Part shown: positions 43,452 through 52,600 of the stretch, piece by piece
Position numbering within the stretch: the first letter of the stretch is position 1
How the letters are laid out: every line of letters starts with the position of its first letter
NCBI GenBank assembly: GCA_022819585.1
Contig: JAJEGY010000013.1
Location: 1 to 54,877, forward strand
Direction of reading: 5' to 3'
DNA: 54,877 nt
From: Dehalococcoidia bacterium
Lineage (GTDB): Bacteria > Chloroflexota > Dehalococcoidia > Lucifugimonadales > Lucifugimonadaceae
Made by a program: the position numbers and the translations under genes
The notes under the pieces: model-generated
Database searches by the model: none
The model's input: the letters and a program-made list of their open reading frames with translations, nothing else
What the model was told of the DNA's origin: nothing

Positions 43452-44092
43452 GATGCATGCTCCAGCTTCTCAATGAACTTCGGTATCCTGTTCCATGTTT
43501 CGCGCAACATGTTTCTTATCGTGCGCTTATCAGGTAGCGGTTGGTTTTGGTAGTGACGATTCAGGGTTACGTACAGATTCGGGGAGGCGAACGGAGTCTC
43601 CAACCCTCGTATGCTGATCCGCCATCTTGCCTCATCGTCCGAAAACTCCATGTCCCACGATGAGGACACAAAATCATGCATTCCGTCGTTTGACAAACCG
43701 CTGAGGTCAAAGAAACGTTGCGCTAGGTAACGCGAAGATGGCATTTCCGAACGTTGTGTACAAGCCGCTTCCACATTGAATCCGAACGCGTACCGATCTT
43801 GCGGCATATCGGAATTGGCAATGACTAGTTCCGCAACTTCCGCGAGCCGGTTCAGATCGTTTAGAAAGGCGGGGTAGTCTCTATTTATTATGGCGCGTCC
43901 GTCCGGAGTGCGAACAACGCTGATGCGCTCTGATTGGATGTCCAAGCTCAGCGCCATATCCAGTCTTTGTCCAATTGACACAAAGCCCTTGACTTCCTCA
44001 AGGAACCGGAGGATTCCCGGTTCTGTATTCAAGGCTTCGAAATTGACCAGGACGAGATTAGCTTTCGTTACCTCTGTTATCTCTACAGGCAT
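43448..44092 (-). CDS. Unknown protein A of three-gene operon
   Basis: A 214-residue soluble protein and first gene of the operon. Alternating beta and helical stretches: TKANLVLVNFEAL, QRLDMALSLDIQSERISVV, YAFGFNVEAACTQ, ARWRISIRGLETPFASPNLYVTLNRHY, then a closing helix TIRNMLRETWNRIPKFIEKLEH. The layout weakly recalls the TIGR04255-type family, but I cannot support a name. No catalytic motif is obvious. It overlaps protein B by 4 bases. The region has lower G+C than the flanking surface-protein genes. Confidence 0.6.
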   Translation of the reverse strand: MPVEITEVTKANLVLVNFEALNTEPGILRFLEEVKGFVSIGQRLDMALSLDIQSERISVVRTPDGRAIINRDYPAFLNDLNRLAEVAELVIANSDMPQDRYAFGFNVEAACTQRSEMPSSRYLAQRFFDLSGLSNDGMHDFVSSSWDMEFSDDEARWRISIRGLETPFASPNLYVTLNRHYQNQPLPDKRTIRNMLRETWNRIPKFIEKLEHAS

Positions 44093-44340
44093 CTCTGTCT
44101 ACCGCTGTTGCTGAGTTTTACTGCACATCCTGCGTGGCAGGCTTATATTACCAGCCTAATAACAATAACTTGTTACGTTCGATGACCTGTCATGGGATGT
44201 GATTCTGCATGCATTGCGTTCCTTCTGCATAGACGGATGACGGGGGCTGTATGCGCGCCTATATATAAGGCAAGGATTTGCGCTGTGTTGTGTGTAGTTT
44301 CGCCCGTCTCCGGGTATACCCCCCTCATCTGTCCCCGTCG

Positions 44341-44391
44341 CCCTCACCCTGGCCCTCTCCCGCTGTTGATGGGCGTTTTGGGGGAGAGGGG
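44341..44391 (+). repeat. Palindromic intergenic element, copy 4 (expanded loop)
   Basis: CCCTCACCCTGG box and CCCTCTCCCGC arm followed by a longer loop (about 17 bases) before GGGGGAGAGGGG. The loop expansion distinguishes it from the other copies and is similar to the copy at 54420-54471. Confidence 0.75.
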
Positions 44392-44440
44392 ATGTCTCCC
44401 CATCCCCGGGCATCCCCCGCGAATGTTGCTGCGCTCCATT

Positions 44441-44472
44441 CGCGCCCCCTTACGCTTTGCGAAGGGGGCGGG
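44441..44472. repeat. Second hairpin family, copy 3
   Basis: CGCGCCCCCTTACGC, loop TTT, then GCGAAGGGGGCGGGC; matches the stems at 684-712 and 5572-5602. It lies about 50 bases from a palindromic element, as the other copies do. Confidence 0.55.
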
Positions 44473-44543
44473 CTTCCATCCTTCCCCCTGCTTCGCTTCC
44501 TAGTTCCCCATCCCAAAACGGCTAGTAAACGCGTTGTGGTGCA

Positions 44544-44573
44544 TTGAATCGGATTCGCTGTGGTTCGTATATT
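44544..44573 (+). promoter_or_regulatory. Predicted promoter of surface-protein gene 2
   Basis: TTGAAT (44544-44549), an 18-base spacer and TATATT (44568-44573). The -10 is followed by CG as in the promoter at 54827-54832, and a CGCCA...TGGCG dyad comes next at 44586-44597. The start codon lies about 130 bases downstream, leaving a leader of that length. Confidence 0.5.
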
Positions 44574-44705
44574 CGTGAGCATGAACGCCAAATGGCGCGC
44601 TTTTGTGTATGTGAGCGAGTTTGAACTCGCCTTGACGAAGGCGGCTTTAGGCAAGGTTCTATCGACAATACGGTGACCCACGAGACAACAGTGAGTGAGA
44701 TCCGC

Positions 44706-47700
44706 ATGAGAGAGAGAATGAGCATGAAATCGAAGATGCTGGGTGCATTGGCACTCCTAACACTAATCGGCGCGCTGTTCGTCATACAGTCCGCAGACCA
44801 GAACACGCCGACGGCAGATGCCGCGCATGGCAGCATCGCAGCCCTCAACGTGGGCACATGTCTTACCACCGACGCTACGGTCTTCAAGGGCGACTGCGAT
44901 GCGTTGTCAGAAGGTGCAGATGGTACAGGCGCGAACGGTGAGGATATCCGGACAAAGAACACCGAGGTTTCGACCCTGTATGCGACCTACGCCTTTGATC
45001 CCAAGACTGCTTCTGAAGAGCCACGAGCCATTCTTATGGATTCGGACTTGCTCAATATCAGCATTACGGACACCGGAAGAGACAAACGGACGGGGGTGTT
45101 GATCAAGGGGCAAGCTCACACCGTATTAGGTACGGACGAAGCAGATGGCCTCACCAAGGTCAAAGAGTTGTTGGATGACGAAGATATCGCAAGCGAAAGC
45201 GTGGTATTTGAGACGACGATTGCAGCGGATGGTTCCAACGGTGTTGAATTGACTGTGGAGGATCCTGCAGTTGCGAATGAGGCAGAAATCGGTAGATCAG
45301 GCAACCAGACATTGAATTTCACAACTCCCTCTGGCTCGACCTATACATTCGAGCCGATGGATGTCGGTGGAACAATCAGGTTTTTCGGTTGTGTGACCAC
45401 CGAAGACAATTGCGAGGCAACAGAAACCGACGACCCTGTCGAGCCATCCGATAACTTGACAGACATAACGTCATATCTGGAAATCGATGAGGACGGATCA
45501 TCAGGTAGCACCGGCGACAACGGTAATACAGCTCCTTGGGTTTCTGTTAACGCGAGTGTTCCTTCAACTGGTGACTTAGTGATTTATGCCATCTACTACG
45601 AAACGAGCGACAGAGAAAACTTGGTCGGCGGGCAGAAGTACTGCGAAGGTGTTGACGATGCCGGTATGTGCCCGACTGACGCCACAAGTACCAGAAATGA
45701 CGCAACCGACGTAATCTACACAGGTAACGAGAGGACCAACAATACGTCGTTGAAAGTCGAGGCGAGCGCCGATGGTGACACTCGATCAGTGCACCTGCAG
45801 TTGAAAGAGACGGAGCGCTTCAACGGTGTGTACCAGGGTTATCTGCGCTTGACCGACTCGGACGGTGATGGGAAAGTCCATACGAATGGCGTAGAGCGCG
45901 ACAACTGGGGACTCGAAATCGGCGCCCAAAGCGAGGATGGAACGAAGGATAATCCCGTAGTCCTCGGTGTCGAGAGCGGTCCGGTCACGATCACGTATCG
46001 CGACTCTGATGGCAACACGCAGACGCTTCGCATCCAGATCGACAACCGTGCGCCTTCGATCAACATCACTTCACCGGCAGACGGTTCTTCCAGCAACGAT
46101 AGGTCGCCAGACTTCGCTGGGAGCTTCGAAGACCCTGACTCTGGGCTCGTTGACAGGTCATTCCGGCTGGTGGTCGACAACCATGTTGACGGCAACGACG
46201 GCACCAACAGCGACTTTGCATTGAGTCAAGGACATAACTTGTCGCCATCCGCCCCTAGCGCTGGCGAGGTCGATGGATCCGGCACGGATGGCATGGGCAA
46301 GGTTACTCACATCGGCGAATACACCGGATTCGATGACGCCAACCCGACGTTAGGTGTCACGTCTGCAAGTGCCCTCTACAACTTGGGCGACGATTCCTGT
46401 GAGGACGCGACTTGCTACATCGAAGCGGAAGAGCACGACGACGGTGCCATTCGTGGAACGTTCGATGATTCGGTTCGGCTCAACTTGCAAGAAGGTAACG
46501 ACAATGCGGACACCCGCGACAGGGAGTTCGATATCGACTTCCAGGCGTTCGTGCTGGACATGGCGGGGAACATCGGTTTCTCCGACTCAGACCGTGCCAA
46601 CCCGCGCTACATCAACGCTTGGGGTGAGGACAAAGCCGCCGACCGCGGCCCCGACAACAAGGGCGCGAAGCACAACGTCCTCGGCTACTACTCAGCGCAC
46701 ATCATCAAACTCGATGACAAGGATCCTGTGATCATGAAAGATGCGTCGGCCACCGGTTTCTACGGTTTGAACGCTGACGGTAAGATGATCCCGGATCGCA
46801 CCGGCATCGCAGTCGCGTTTGACGGAGCATTGGCATCGAGTTCAGTGGGCACCAACACATTCTCTGTCGAGCTTGACGATGGGACGGACGCGAGCGTTGT
46901 GGATGTCAACGTCGCTAAGAACTACGTCTTCTTGAAACTCGGCTCCGAGCTGGCGTCAGACGCCACTCCGAAGATCGGCATCGCCGTCGGCGAAGCGGTC
47001 GAGGACTTGGCAGGCAACGACAAAGTCGGACGCGAGGCGGATGCATTCGACGCTAAGGACGGTATCTCACCGAGGCTGACGGTAACGCTTAGCGGCGGTT
47101 CCGGCACCGGCACCGGTAATGAAGGTCCTGAGAAGCTGACCCGCGACAAGATGACGGTCCATGTGTCGTCCGACGAGGCATTGCAAGGCTCACCGCGCAT
47201 CATCGTGGTTTGCAGCAGCCTGGCTTGGAAGACAGGCGGAACGCCTAGCGGTGACAAAGTCAAAGAAAACGCTTCCGGAGTCATGGGACACGATATCGAT
47301 GACTTCATGGCGGCCCTAAACGGTTCGTTCCCCGGCAAGCCGCTCGATCTTATAGATCCGAACACGACCTCGCCGAGGGGCAACGGAGACGCTACGTACA
47401 AATACACCTGCGGCTACGACGCAGACGATGACAACTTTGAAGACGACTTCTCTCTGATGGGATTGGACGTTTCATCGCTGTCCCGCCCGGGCGAGAACTG
47501 GGATTACACCTGGCAGAACCGGAGCGGTACTCAAGAGCTGCAAGACGGATTGGTTACTGCGGTGGCATTTGCCCGTGACCGCTCGACCTACGACTCGCAG
47601 AACTGGGGTTCGGCATCCGCCGAGTTCGCATTCGACGACGCGGCACCGGAGGCTTTCGATCTTCAACCCGAGGATGGCGGAGTCTCTAAAGAGGATCGTC

Positions 47701-48485
47701 CGTTCGTGCTGATCGAGTTCAACGACAGTCACACAGTCACGCTCGATTCGGTCCAACTCGACGATGTTGAGATCGCGGACCAGTTCGAGAATCCGCAGGA
47801 TAACCGCTTCGTCTACTGGCCGCAGAGCCTCTCAAGGGGCGAGCACGAGGTAGAGGTTGAAGCCTCTGACGCCGCGGGCAACGATACCGCGTTCGAGTAC
47901 AGCTTCACGGTCGAGGCGCGCGGCAAGTTCCTGCTCGAGCTTCAGGCTGGTTGGAACGCCGTCTCGGTACCCGCGACCCCGGTCGACACGGCTATCGGTT
48001 CGGTCTTCACCGACCCGGCGATAACCACGGTCATCGGTTGGGACACGCAAAGCTGGCGCATCGCAGTGCGACGCGACGGCGTCTGGGAATCGAACCAGCA
48101 ATACGCCCCTCTGAACGATATCCAGGCCAAGTACGGCTACTGGGTGAAGTCTGACAAGTTCATCGATCAGCCGGTGGCGCTGAAGGGTCCGATCTCACGG
48201 AGCCAAGGCGGCCAGCCGACACTGATCGGCATCGACACGATCGCAGGCTGGAACTTCGTGGGCGTGATCGATCAGGACGGCGATCAGACCGAGTCCAACG
48301 CCTTCGGCGAGACGCTAATGGCCGACAACAAGCCAGTGAGCGCGGCCGACTACCTGAGGTCCGACTACATCCGAGCCTACAGCTGGGACCCGACCTTCAG
48401 CCGGTTCGACAACATCGCCAAGGACGACACAATGACGATCGGCCAAGGCGTGTGGGTCTACTACGAAGGCGGCATCGCACCGTAA
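44706..48485 (+). CDS. Large exported surface protein, tandem paralog 2
   Basis: About 1259 residues with a signal peptide (KSKMLGALALLTLIGALFVIQSA) and a mature start near AAHGSIAALNVGTCLTTDA. It has the same block order as the genes at 37544 and 49696: YATYAFDPKTASEEPRAIL, EPMDVGGTIRFFGC, VIYAIYYETSDRENLVGGQ, YLRLTDSDGDGK, SFRLVVDN, IDFQAFVLDMAGNIGFSDSD, SATGFYGLN, VFLKLG.ELASD, RPGENW, VYWPQSLSRGEHEVEVEA and the C-terminal GWNAVSVP/GWNFVGVIDQDGDQTE module ending GIAP. Acidic, few Cys, no C-terminal anchor. Upstream in-frame starts (44673, 44706, 44718) are possible; 44706 or 44718 place the signal peptide properly. A strong terminator follows 86 bases after the stop. Confidence 0.8.
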   Translation: MRERMSMKSKMLGALALLTLIGALFVIQSADQNTPTADAAHGSIAALNVGTCLTTDATVFKGDCDALSEGADGTGANGEDIRTKNTEVSTLYATYAFDPKTASEEPRAILMDSDLLNISITDTGRDKRTGVLIKGQAHTVLGTDEADGLTKVKELLDDEDIASESVVFETTIAADGSNGVELTVEDPAVANEAEIGRSGNQTLNFTTPSGSTYTFEPMDVGGTIRFFGCVTTEDNCEATETDDPVEPSDNLTDITSYLEIDEDGSSGSTGDNGNTAPWVSVNASVPSTGDLVIYAIYYETSDRENLVGGQKYCEGVDDAGMCPTDATSTRNDATDVIYTGNERTNNTSLKVEASADGDTRSVHLQLKETERFNGVYQGYLRLTDSDGDGKVHTNGVERDNWGLEIGAQSEDGTKDNPVVLGVESGPVTITYRDSDGNTQTLRIQIDNRAPSINITSPADGSSSNDRSPDFAGSFEDPDSGLVDRSFRLVVDNHVDGNDGTNSDFALSQGHNLSPSAPSAGEVDGSGTDGMGKVTHIGEYTGFDDANPTLGVTSASALYNLGDDSCEDATCYIEAEEHDDGAIRGTFDDSVRLNLQEGNDNADTRDREFDIDFQAFVLDMAGNIGFSDSDRANPRYINAWGEDKAADRGPDNKGAKHNVLGYYSAHIIKLDDKDPVIMKDASATGFYGLNADGKMIPDRTGIAVAFDGALASSSVGTNTFSVELDDGTDASVVDVNVAKNYVFLKLGSELASDATPKIGIAVGEAVEDLAGNDKVGREADAFDAKDGISPRLTVTLSGGSGTGTGNEGPEKLTRDKMTVHVSSDEALQGSPRIIVVCSSLAWKTGGTPSGDKVKENASGVMGHDIDDFMAALNGSFPGKPLDLIDPNTTSPRGNGDATYKYTCGYDADDDNFEDDFSLMGLDVSSLSRPGENWDYTWQNRSGTQELQDGLVTAVAFARDRSTYDSQNWGSASAEFAFDDAAPEAFDLQPEDGGVSKEDRPFVLIEFNDSHTVTLDSVQLDDVEIADQFENPQDNRFVYWPQSLSRGEHEVEVEASDAAGNDTAFEYSFTVEARGKFLLELQAGWNAVSVPATPVDTAIGSVFTDPAITTVIGWDTQSWRIAVRRDGVWESNQQYAPLNDIQAKYGYWVKSDKFIDQPVALKGPISRSQGGQPTLIGIDTIAGWNFVGVIDQDGDQTESNAFGETLMADNKPVSAADYLRSDYIRAYSWDPTFSRFDNIAKDDTMTIGQGVWVYYEGGIAP

Positions 48486-48500
48486 GACCCCTGACCTTCG

Positions 48501-48541
48501 CCCTCACCCCCCGCCCCCTCTCCCGCCAAGCGGGAGAGGGG
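48501..48541 (+). repeat. Palindromic intergenic element, copy 5
   Basis: CCCTCACCCCCCGCC box, then CCCTCTCCCGC, loop CAA, GCGGGAGAGGGG. It lies between the surface-protein stop and its terminator. Confidence 0.85.
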
Positions 48542-48571
48542 AGATGGGGAAACAGCGAAACAACCAAAGCG

Positions 48572-48600
48572 CCCCCGTGGAGACACGGGGGTGTTTTTTT
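48572..48600 (+). terminator. Rho-independent terminator of surface-protein gene 2
   Basis: Perfect stem CCCCCGTG (48572-48579) / CACGGGGG (48584-48591), loop GAGA, followed by TGTTTTTTT. The terminator after surface-protein gene 3 has nearly the same stem. Confidence 0.9.
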
Positions 48601-48678
48601 GTGAACTAGGCTAGGATGCGAAGGAGTGGGAAGGATTTGAAGGATTGGGGTGCCCCTCCCTTTTGTCCGCCCCGGTTG

Positions 48679-48716
48679 CCCTCACCCTGGCCCTCTCCCG
48701 CCAAGCGGGAGAGGGG
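48679..48716 (+). repeat. Palindromic intergenic element, copy 6
   Basis: CCCTCACCCTGG box and perfect stem CCCTCTCCCGC, loop CAA, GCGGGAGAGGGG, about 180 bases after copy 5, with a preceding GCCCCTCCC tract shared with other copies. Confidence 0.85.
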
Positions 48717-48781
48717 ATGTTGCCTATCGGCAGTGCTTGTCTAACCTTGTTGGGTTCCCGTTTTCGGGGAATGGAAGGTGG

Positions 48782-49024
48782 TTAGAAACCGATCTGGCGG
48801 TTGGTGTTGTTCTCGATGCGTAGGAGGATTTGGATCATCGTACGCTGATTTTCTTCGATCTTGGCGAGTATCTCTTCCAGTCTCGTCATCGTCGATGAGA
48901 GTGACATGGCGAGGTTCGCCAAGGCGCAGTCTATGTTCCGGAGGCGCTCATCTATGCGGTCGAAACGCGCGTCGACATCTGCCTTGGTGGCGAGTTCTTC
49001 GTGAGTATGGGTGCTGGCGCCCAT
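48782..49024 (-). CDS. Small coiled-coil protein
   Basis: An 80-residue protein almost wholly heptad-repeat coiled coil (ADVDARFDRIDERLRNIDCALANL, TRLEEILAKIEENQRTMIQILLRIENN). It begins after a short leader with ELATKADV, echoing EFATKADI in the upstream neighbour, so the two may be related. No membrane segment. It follows that neighbour by 3 bases on the minus strand and is probably co-transcribed. Function unknown; likely a homo- or hetero-oligomer partner. Confidence 0.65.
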   Translation of the reverse strand: MGASTHTHEELATKADVDARFDRIDERLRNIDCALANLAMSLSSTMTRLEEILAKIEENQRTMIQILLRIENNTNRQIGF

Positions 49025-49027
49025 TCA

Positions 49028-49339
49028 TTATGGAAAGAGTTTGAGGATGGCGACTGTGAGACCGGCGGTTGCGATCATCACGCCGGTGAGCCTGACGGTG
49101 AGGCGCAGTTCGAGAGCTTTCAGTTCGGTATGCATCTCGGCGCGCAGTTCTGCGATTTCTTGTCGCACTCCAACGATGTCGGCTTTCGTCGCAAACTCTT
49201 TGAGGTCTTCTGGTTTGACGACGTCGCGATCTATGGCGTTGCCGAGTGCATTTACCACGGCTTCCGCCTGCGCTTCGTCGAAGCCCGCATCTTGGAGATC
49301 TTTGACGACTTTGTGAGTGTCGAAGGTGAGGCTGACCAT
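49028..49339 (-). CDS. DUF1640/CCDC90-like coiled-coil membrane protein
   Basis: A 103-residue protein. The N-terminus, FDTHKVVKDLQDAGFDEAQAEAVVNALGNAIDRDVVKPEDL, follows the DUF1640 (CCDC90/MCUR1-like) pattern, in which F-D-T-h-k...G-F-x-x-x-Q-A-E-A opens the protein. A coiled coil follows (residues 55-82), then a C-terminal membrane helix (LTGVMIATAGLTVAILKLF). The mitochondrial relatives sit in the inner membrane and modulate calcium uptake or respiratory assembly; the bacterial role is unknown. First of the two-gene minus-strand pair. Confidence 0.7.
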   Translation of the reverse strand: MVSLTFDTHKVVKDLQDAGFDEAQAEAVVNALGNAIDRDVVKPEDLKEFATKADIVGVRQEIAELRAEMHTELKALELRLTVRLTGVMIATAGLTVAILKLFP

Positions 49340-49695
49340 TTGTTGAACAGGGTACTACATGCTTAAGGCGTACTCCTTTATGTACATAGGGCTAGGATGC
49401 GAATGATGCAGAAGAGAGGTGATATCGCCCCTCATTCCCCTTTTCACCACTGTTCGCGCCATACTTCCTCAGAAATTCGGATGAATCGAATAATTGGGGG
49501 TTTACGCGCGCAGAGAGAATTCGGTATCATATACTTTTCATGGCACGCCAACCGCGTTGCGCGTTGGCGCGCTTGCAAGTATTATGCAAACATCGCACAG
49601 ATCCGGACAGAGGGCGTTGCGGACCAAGGTCGGCGTTTGGAGCCGACACCGTTCGCTCACGATCGTGCCGGGAAAGTAAGCAGGAGGACTGAAGC
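49340..49695. other. Regulatory region of surface-protein gene 3
   Basis: A 356-base gene-free stretch. It holds the element ATTCGGTATCATATA...GG.CGCC.ACCG (49519-49554), which recurs at the right window edge, a CGCCAAC/GTTGGCG dyad (49546-49552 and 49563-49569), a GGCGCGCTT box also present upstream of gene 2, and an AGGAGG ribosome site just before the GTG start. Confidence 0.6.
49519..49554 (+). promoter_or_regulatory. Conserved surface-protein leader element, copy 1
   Basis: About 30 of 36 bases match the sequence at 54830-54865. TATCAT (49525-49530) could be the -10 hexamer. The element overlaps the CGCCAAC inverted repeat, so it may combine a promoter with an operator. Confidence 0.6.
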
Positions 49696-52600
49696 GTGCA
49701 GCTTTCAGCGAGAATCTTGACAGCACTGGCAGTGCTCGCATTCGTCGTCGGCGTAGTTGTCGGCGCACAGAACGCGAACGACCAAGTCAGCGCAGCTACC
49801 GGAACGATCCATGCCTTGAACGTCGGGACGTGTGTGACCACCAAAGCAGATGTGTTTCTCCTTAGCAACTGCAGCCAGAAGGACGCCTTCTACCAGCAAG
49901 ACGAGCTTGAGGACTTGATCGAGGTCGACACGCTCTACGCGACCTACTCTCACGATCCTGCCACTGCTGCCGAAGCGCCTCGGGCCATCTTGCAAGACGG
50001 CGACCTCGTTCGCGTCAGCGTCACCGACAAGGGAAGGGACCGCAGGGACCCGGTAGTGATCGCAACCGGGATGGAGACATTGGCCGATAACACGAGTGGA
50101 TACCGAAGCGGTGTCACCTTCACCTTTGATGATCCCGACGATGATCCCGATGCTGGAGCCACAATTCACGCATACATCGATGAAGAACTTGATGACACCG
50201 CGACCCCACCAACCCAAGCACTCGACTCCCGAGCGCTCGTCGCTGAGGAAGCCGGGTTCGATGCCTCAGGAGACCTCCCGGAACCTGAGCAACAAGTTCA
50301 ATTCGATCAGCCCACAGGTGGCGCTACCGGTGACACGACTTTCGAACAATCAGGTACCTACGAAATCATCTGGGAACGCGAAGATGGCGAGACTGACGAA
50401 TTCAAACCCATCGCTAAAGATGGAGTAGTGAAATTCTTCGGACGTGTTAATGACGGGCTAGGGGCTACCGCCGGGGGTGACGATATTGAAGGCTACGGCC
50501 CATTCCGAGACCTGAGCGCCTTCATCACCCTTGACGAAGACGTAATCTCCGGTGAGCCTGACGAGCCGCCTGTCATGACGCTCAACGTCAGCGTTCCAGA
50601 TCCCGCGGGGGCAACTGGCGAAGCCGTCCAAATCCAGCTGATTTACTACCAGACCAGCGGTATCGAATTCATCCAAGGCGGTGACACTACCGCGGTATGT
50701 ACCGAGAATCCCCATCTTGACGATGACCCGCGCATTCAGGCACAAGCAGCCTGCACCAGCGATGAGATCAAAGACGGGGCCACCTACTCCCTCTATGCCG
50801 CCTCCGACGAAGATGCCGGCGACGCCATCAGGAACTTGGCGTTGGTCGAGACTGGTCGCTTCACAGGCGTATTCCAAGGCCTAGTACGGCTTACCGACGC
50901 CGATGGCGACGGTGGTGACCCGCGCATCAACTGGGGACGAATGAAAGGTGACGGTAGTTACAACCACGCACCCGCAGCTGACTCCACTGACGCCAACCCG
51001 ACTGAAGCGGTAATCGGTGTCGGAAACGGTCCTGTGACCATCCATTACAAGGACACCGACGGTCAGAACAGGGAATACCAGATCGAGATCGACATCACAG
51101 CACCGACCATCTCGATCGACTCCCCCGCGCACAACGCTCGGAGCGACGACGAGAAGCCGTCCTTCATCGGGACATTCAATGACAGCGACTCCGGTCTCGC
51201 GGCGGACTCCTTCCAACTCGACGTTGACAATACCGACGACAGAGAAGATCCCCAATTCGTGATTAACATTGCAGCGGACGTCTCCGTCGAAGGTGAGGCA
51301 GCGCGCCGCAGGCAGGACTACCTCGGATTCGCAAACGGGGACGGACTGTACGGCGTTATCACCGTCGGTGGTGACATCTACAAGATGGAAGACGTGCCTG
51401 CAAACGATGACACGGCTCCAGTGCACTTCTCGCTTGAGGCCGATGACTTCGACGATGGTGCTCCAGACGGCGAATTCAACGGTGAAATCGAGGTCAATTT
51501 CGACGAGTTTATCGATAACGACGACTTTGATGGCTTCAACAACGCCGTCGACTTCCAGGCTCTCGTGCGTGACCTCGCAGGAAACGTCGGTTTCTCCGAC
51601 AGCGATCCTGCCGGACCTCGGTTTATCAACGACCTTGGCGAGAAGGAAACCGACCGCAAAACACCTAACGTGATCGGTGTCTTCTCCGCTCACATCGTCC
51701 ACATCGACGAAATCGACCCCTACGTCATGACCGACTCGTCCGTCACAGGCTTCTACGGTCTCAACGACGACGATATCCCGGTCCGTGACCGATCTGCGGT
51801 CATGGTTGTCTTCGACAGCTCGGTCAACGGCGACCTCATTGACACTGGTACCTTCCAGTTGCAAAAGGGCGAGGCCGATGCGATCGAAGTTGTCGATGTC
51901 AAGGTCGATGGCAAACTCGTCTTCCTGAAACTGGGCGAAGAGCTAGCGTCCGACGCTACTCCCACCCTGTCGATCACCGAAGGCCGTGAAGTCGAAGACC
52001 TTGCCGGCAACCTCCTCACTTGGCAAGAGCCGATCGACGGTCAAGATGGCGGAGATAAAGAGATCGAAGTCAACGACGGTATCTTGCCGGTCTTCACCGT
52101 CACTCTCAGTGGCGGCTCGGGTACCGGCGTCGGATCTGAGAGTCCCTCGAGACTCACAGAGAACGCCATGGATATCGACATCGAGTCCGATGAGGACATC
52201 AACGGTTCACCCACCGTGTCGGTGGTTTGCAACAACATCCAATGGACCGAGGACGACACGACCAAGAAGCTCAGCAACTACGTTGGCATCCGTACCGGTT
52301 ACAGCGAAGGCGACAACACGGGCGACACGCTGAGTTGTGGAGCTCCGCCAGACGAAGGTTCACCAATGCCGAACGACTTCCCGAGGAACGCATCGCTTGC
52401 GCGCCCGGGCAACAACTGGGTCTACGCTTGGCGCAACGCCGCACCAGCCCAGTTGGCAAGGCACCTTAACGATGGCAAACTTACCGTCGTCGTCTGGGCC
52501 CGTGACCGTTCGACGTATGACGAACACAAGGACAATTTCTGCAGGAAGGACGATAACCCTGATACCGTGGGCGAATGCCAGAACTGGGGTTCGCAGACCG

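Larger units (their letters stand above)
44093..44705. other. Gene-free stretch before surface-protein gene 2
   Basis: About 610 bases with no supported gene. It holds an AT-rich patch (44150-44270), a degenerate palindromic element (44341-44391), a second-family hairpin (44441-44472), a promoter (44544-44573) and a CGCCA-AA-TGGCG dyad (44586-44597) followed by the surface-protein start. Confidence 0.6.
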
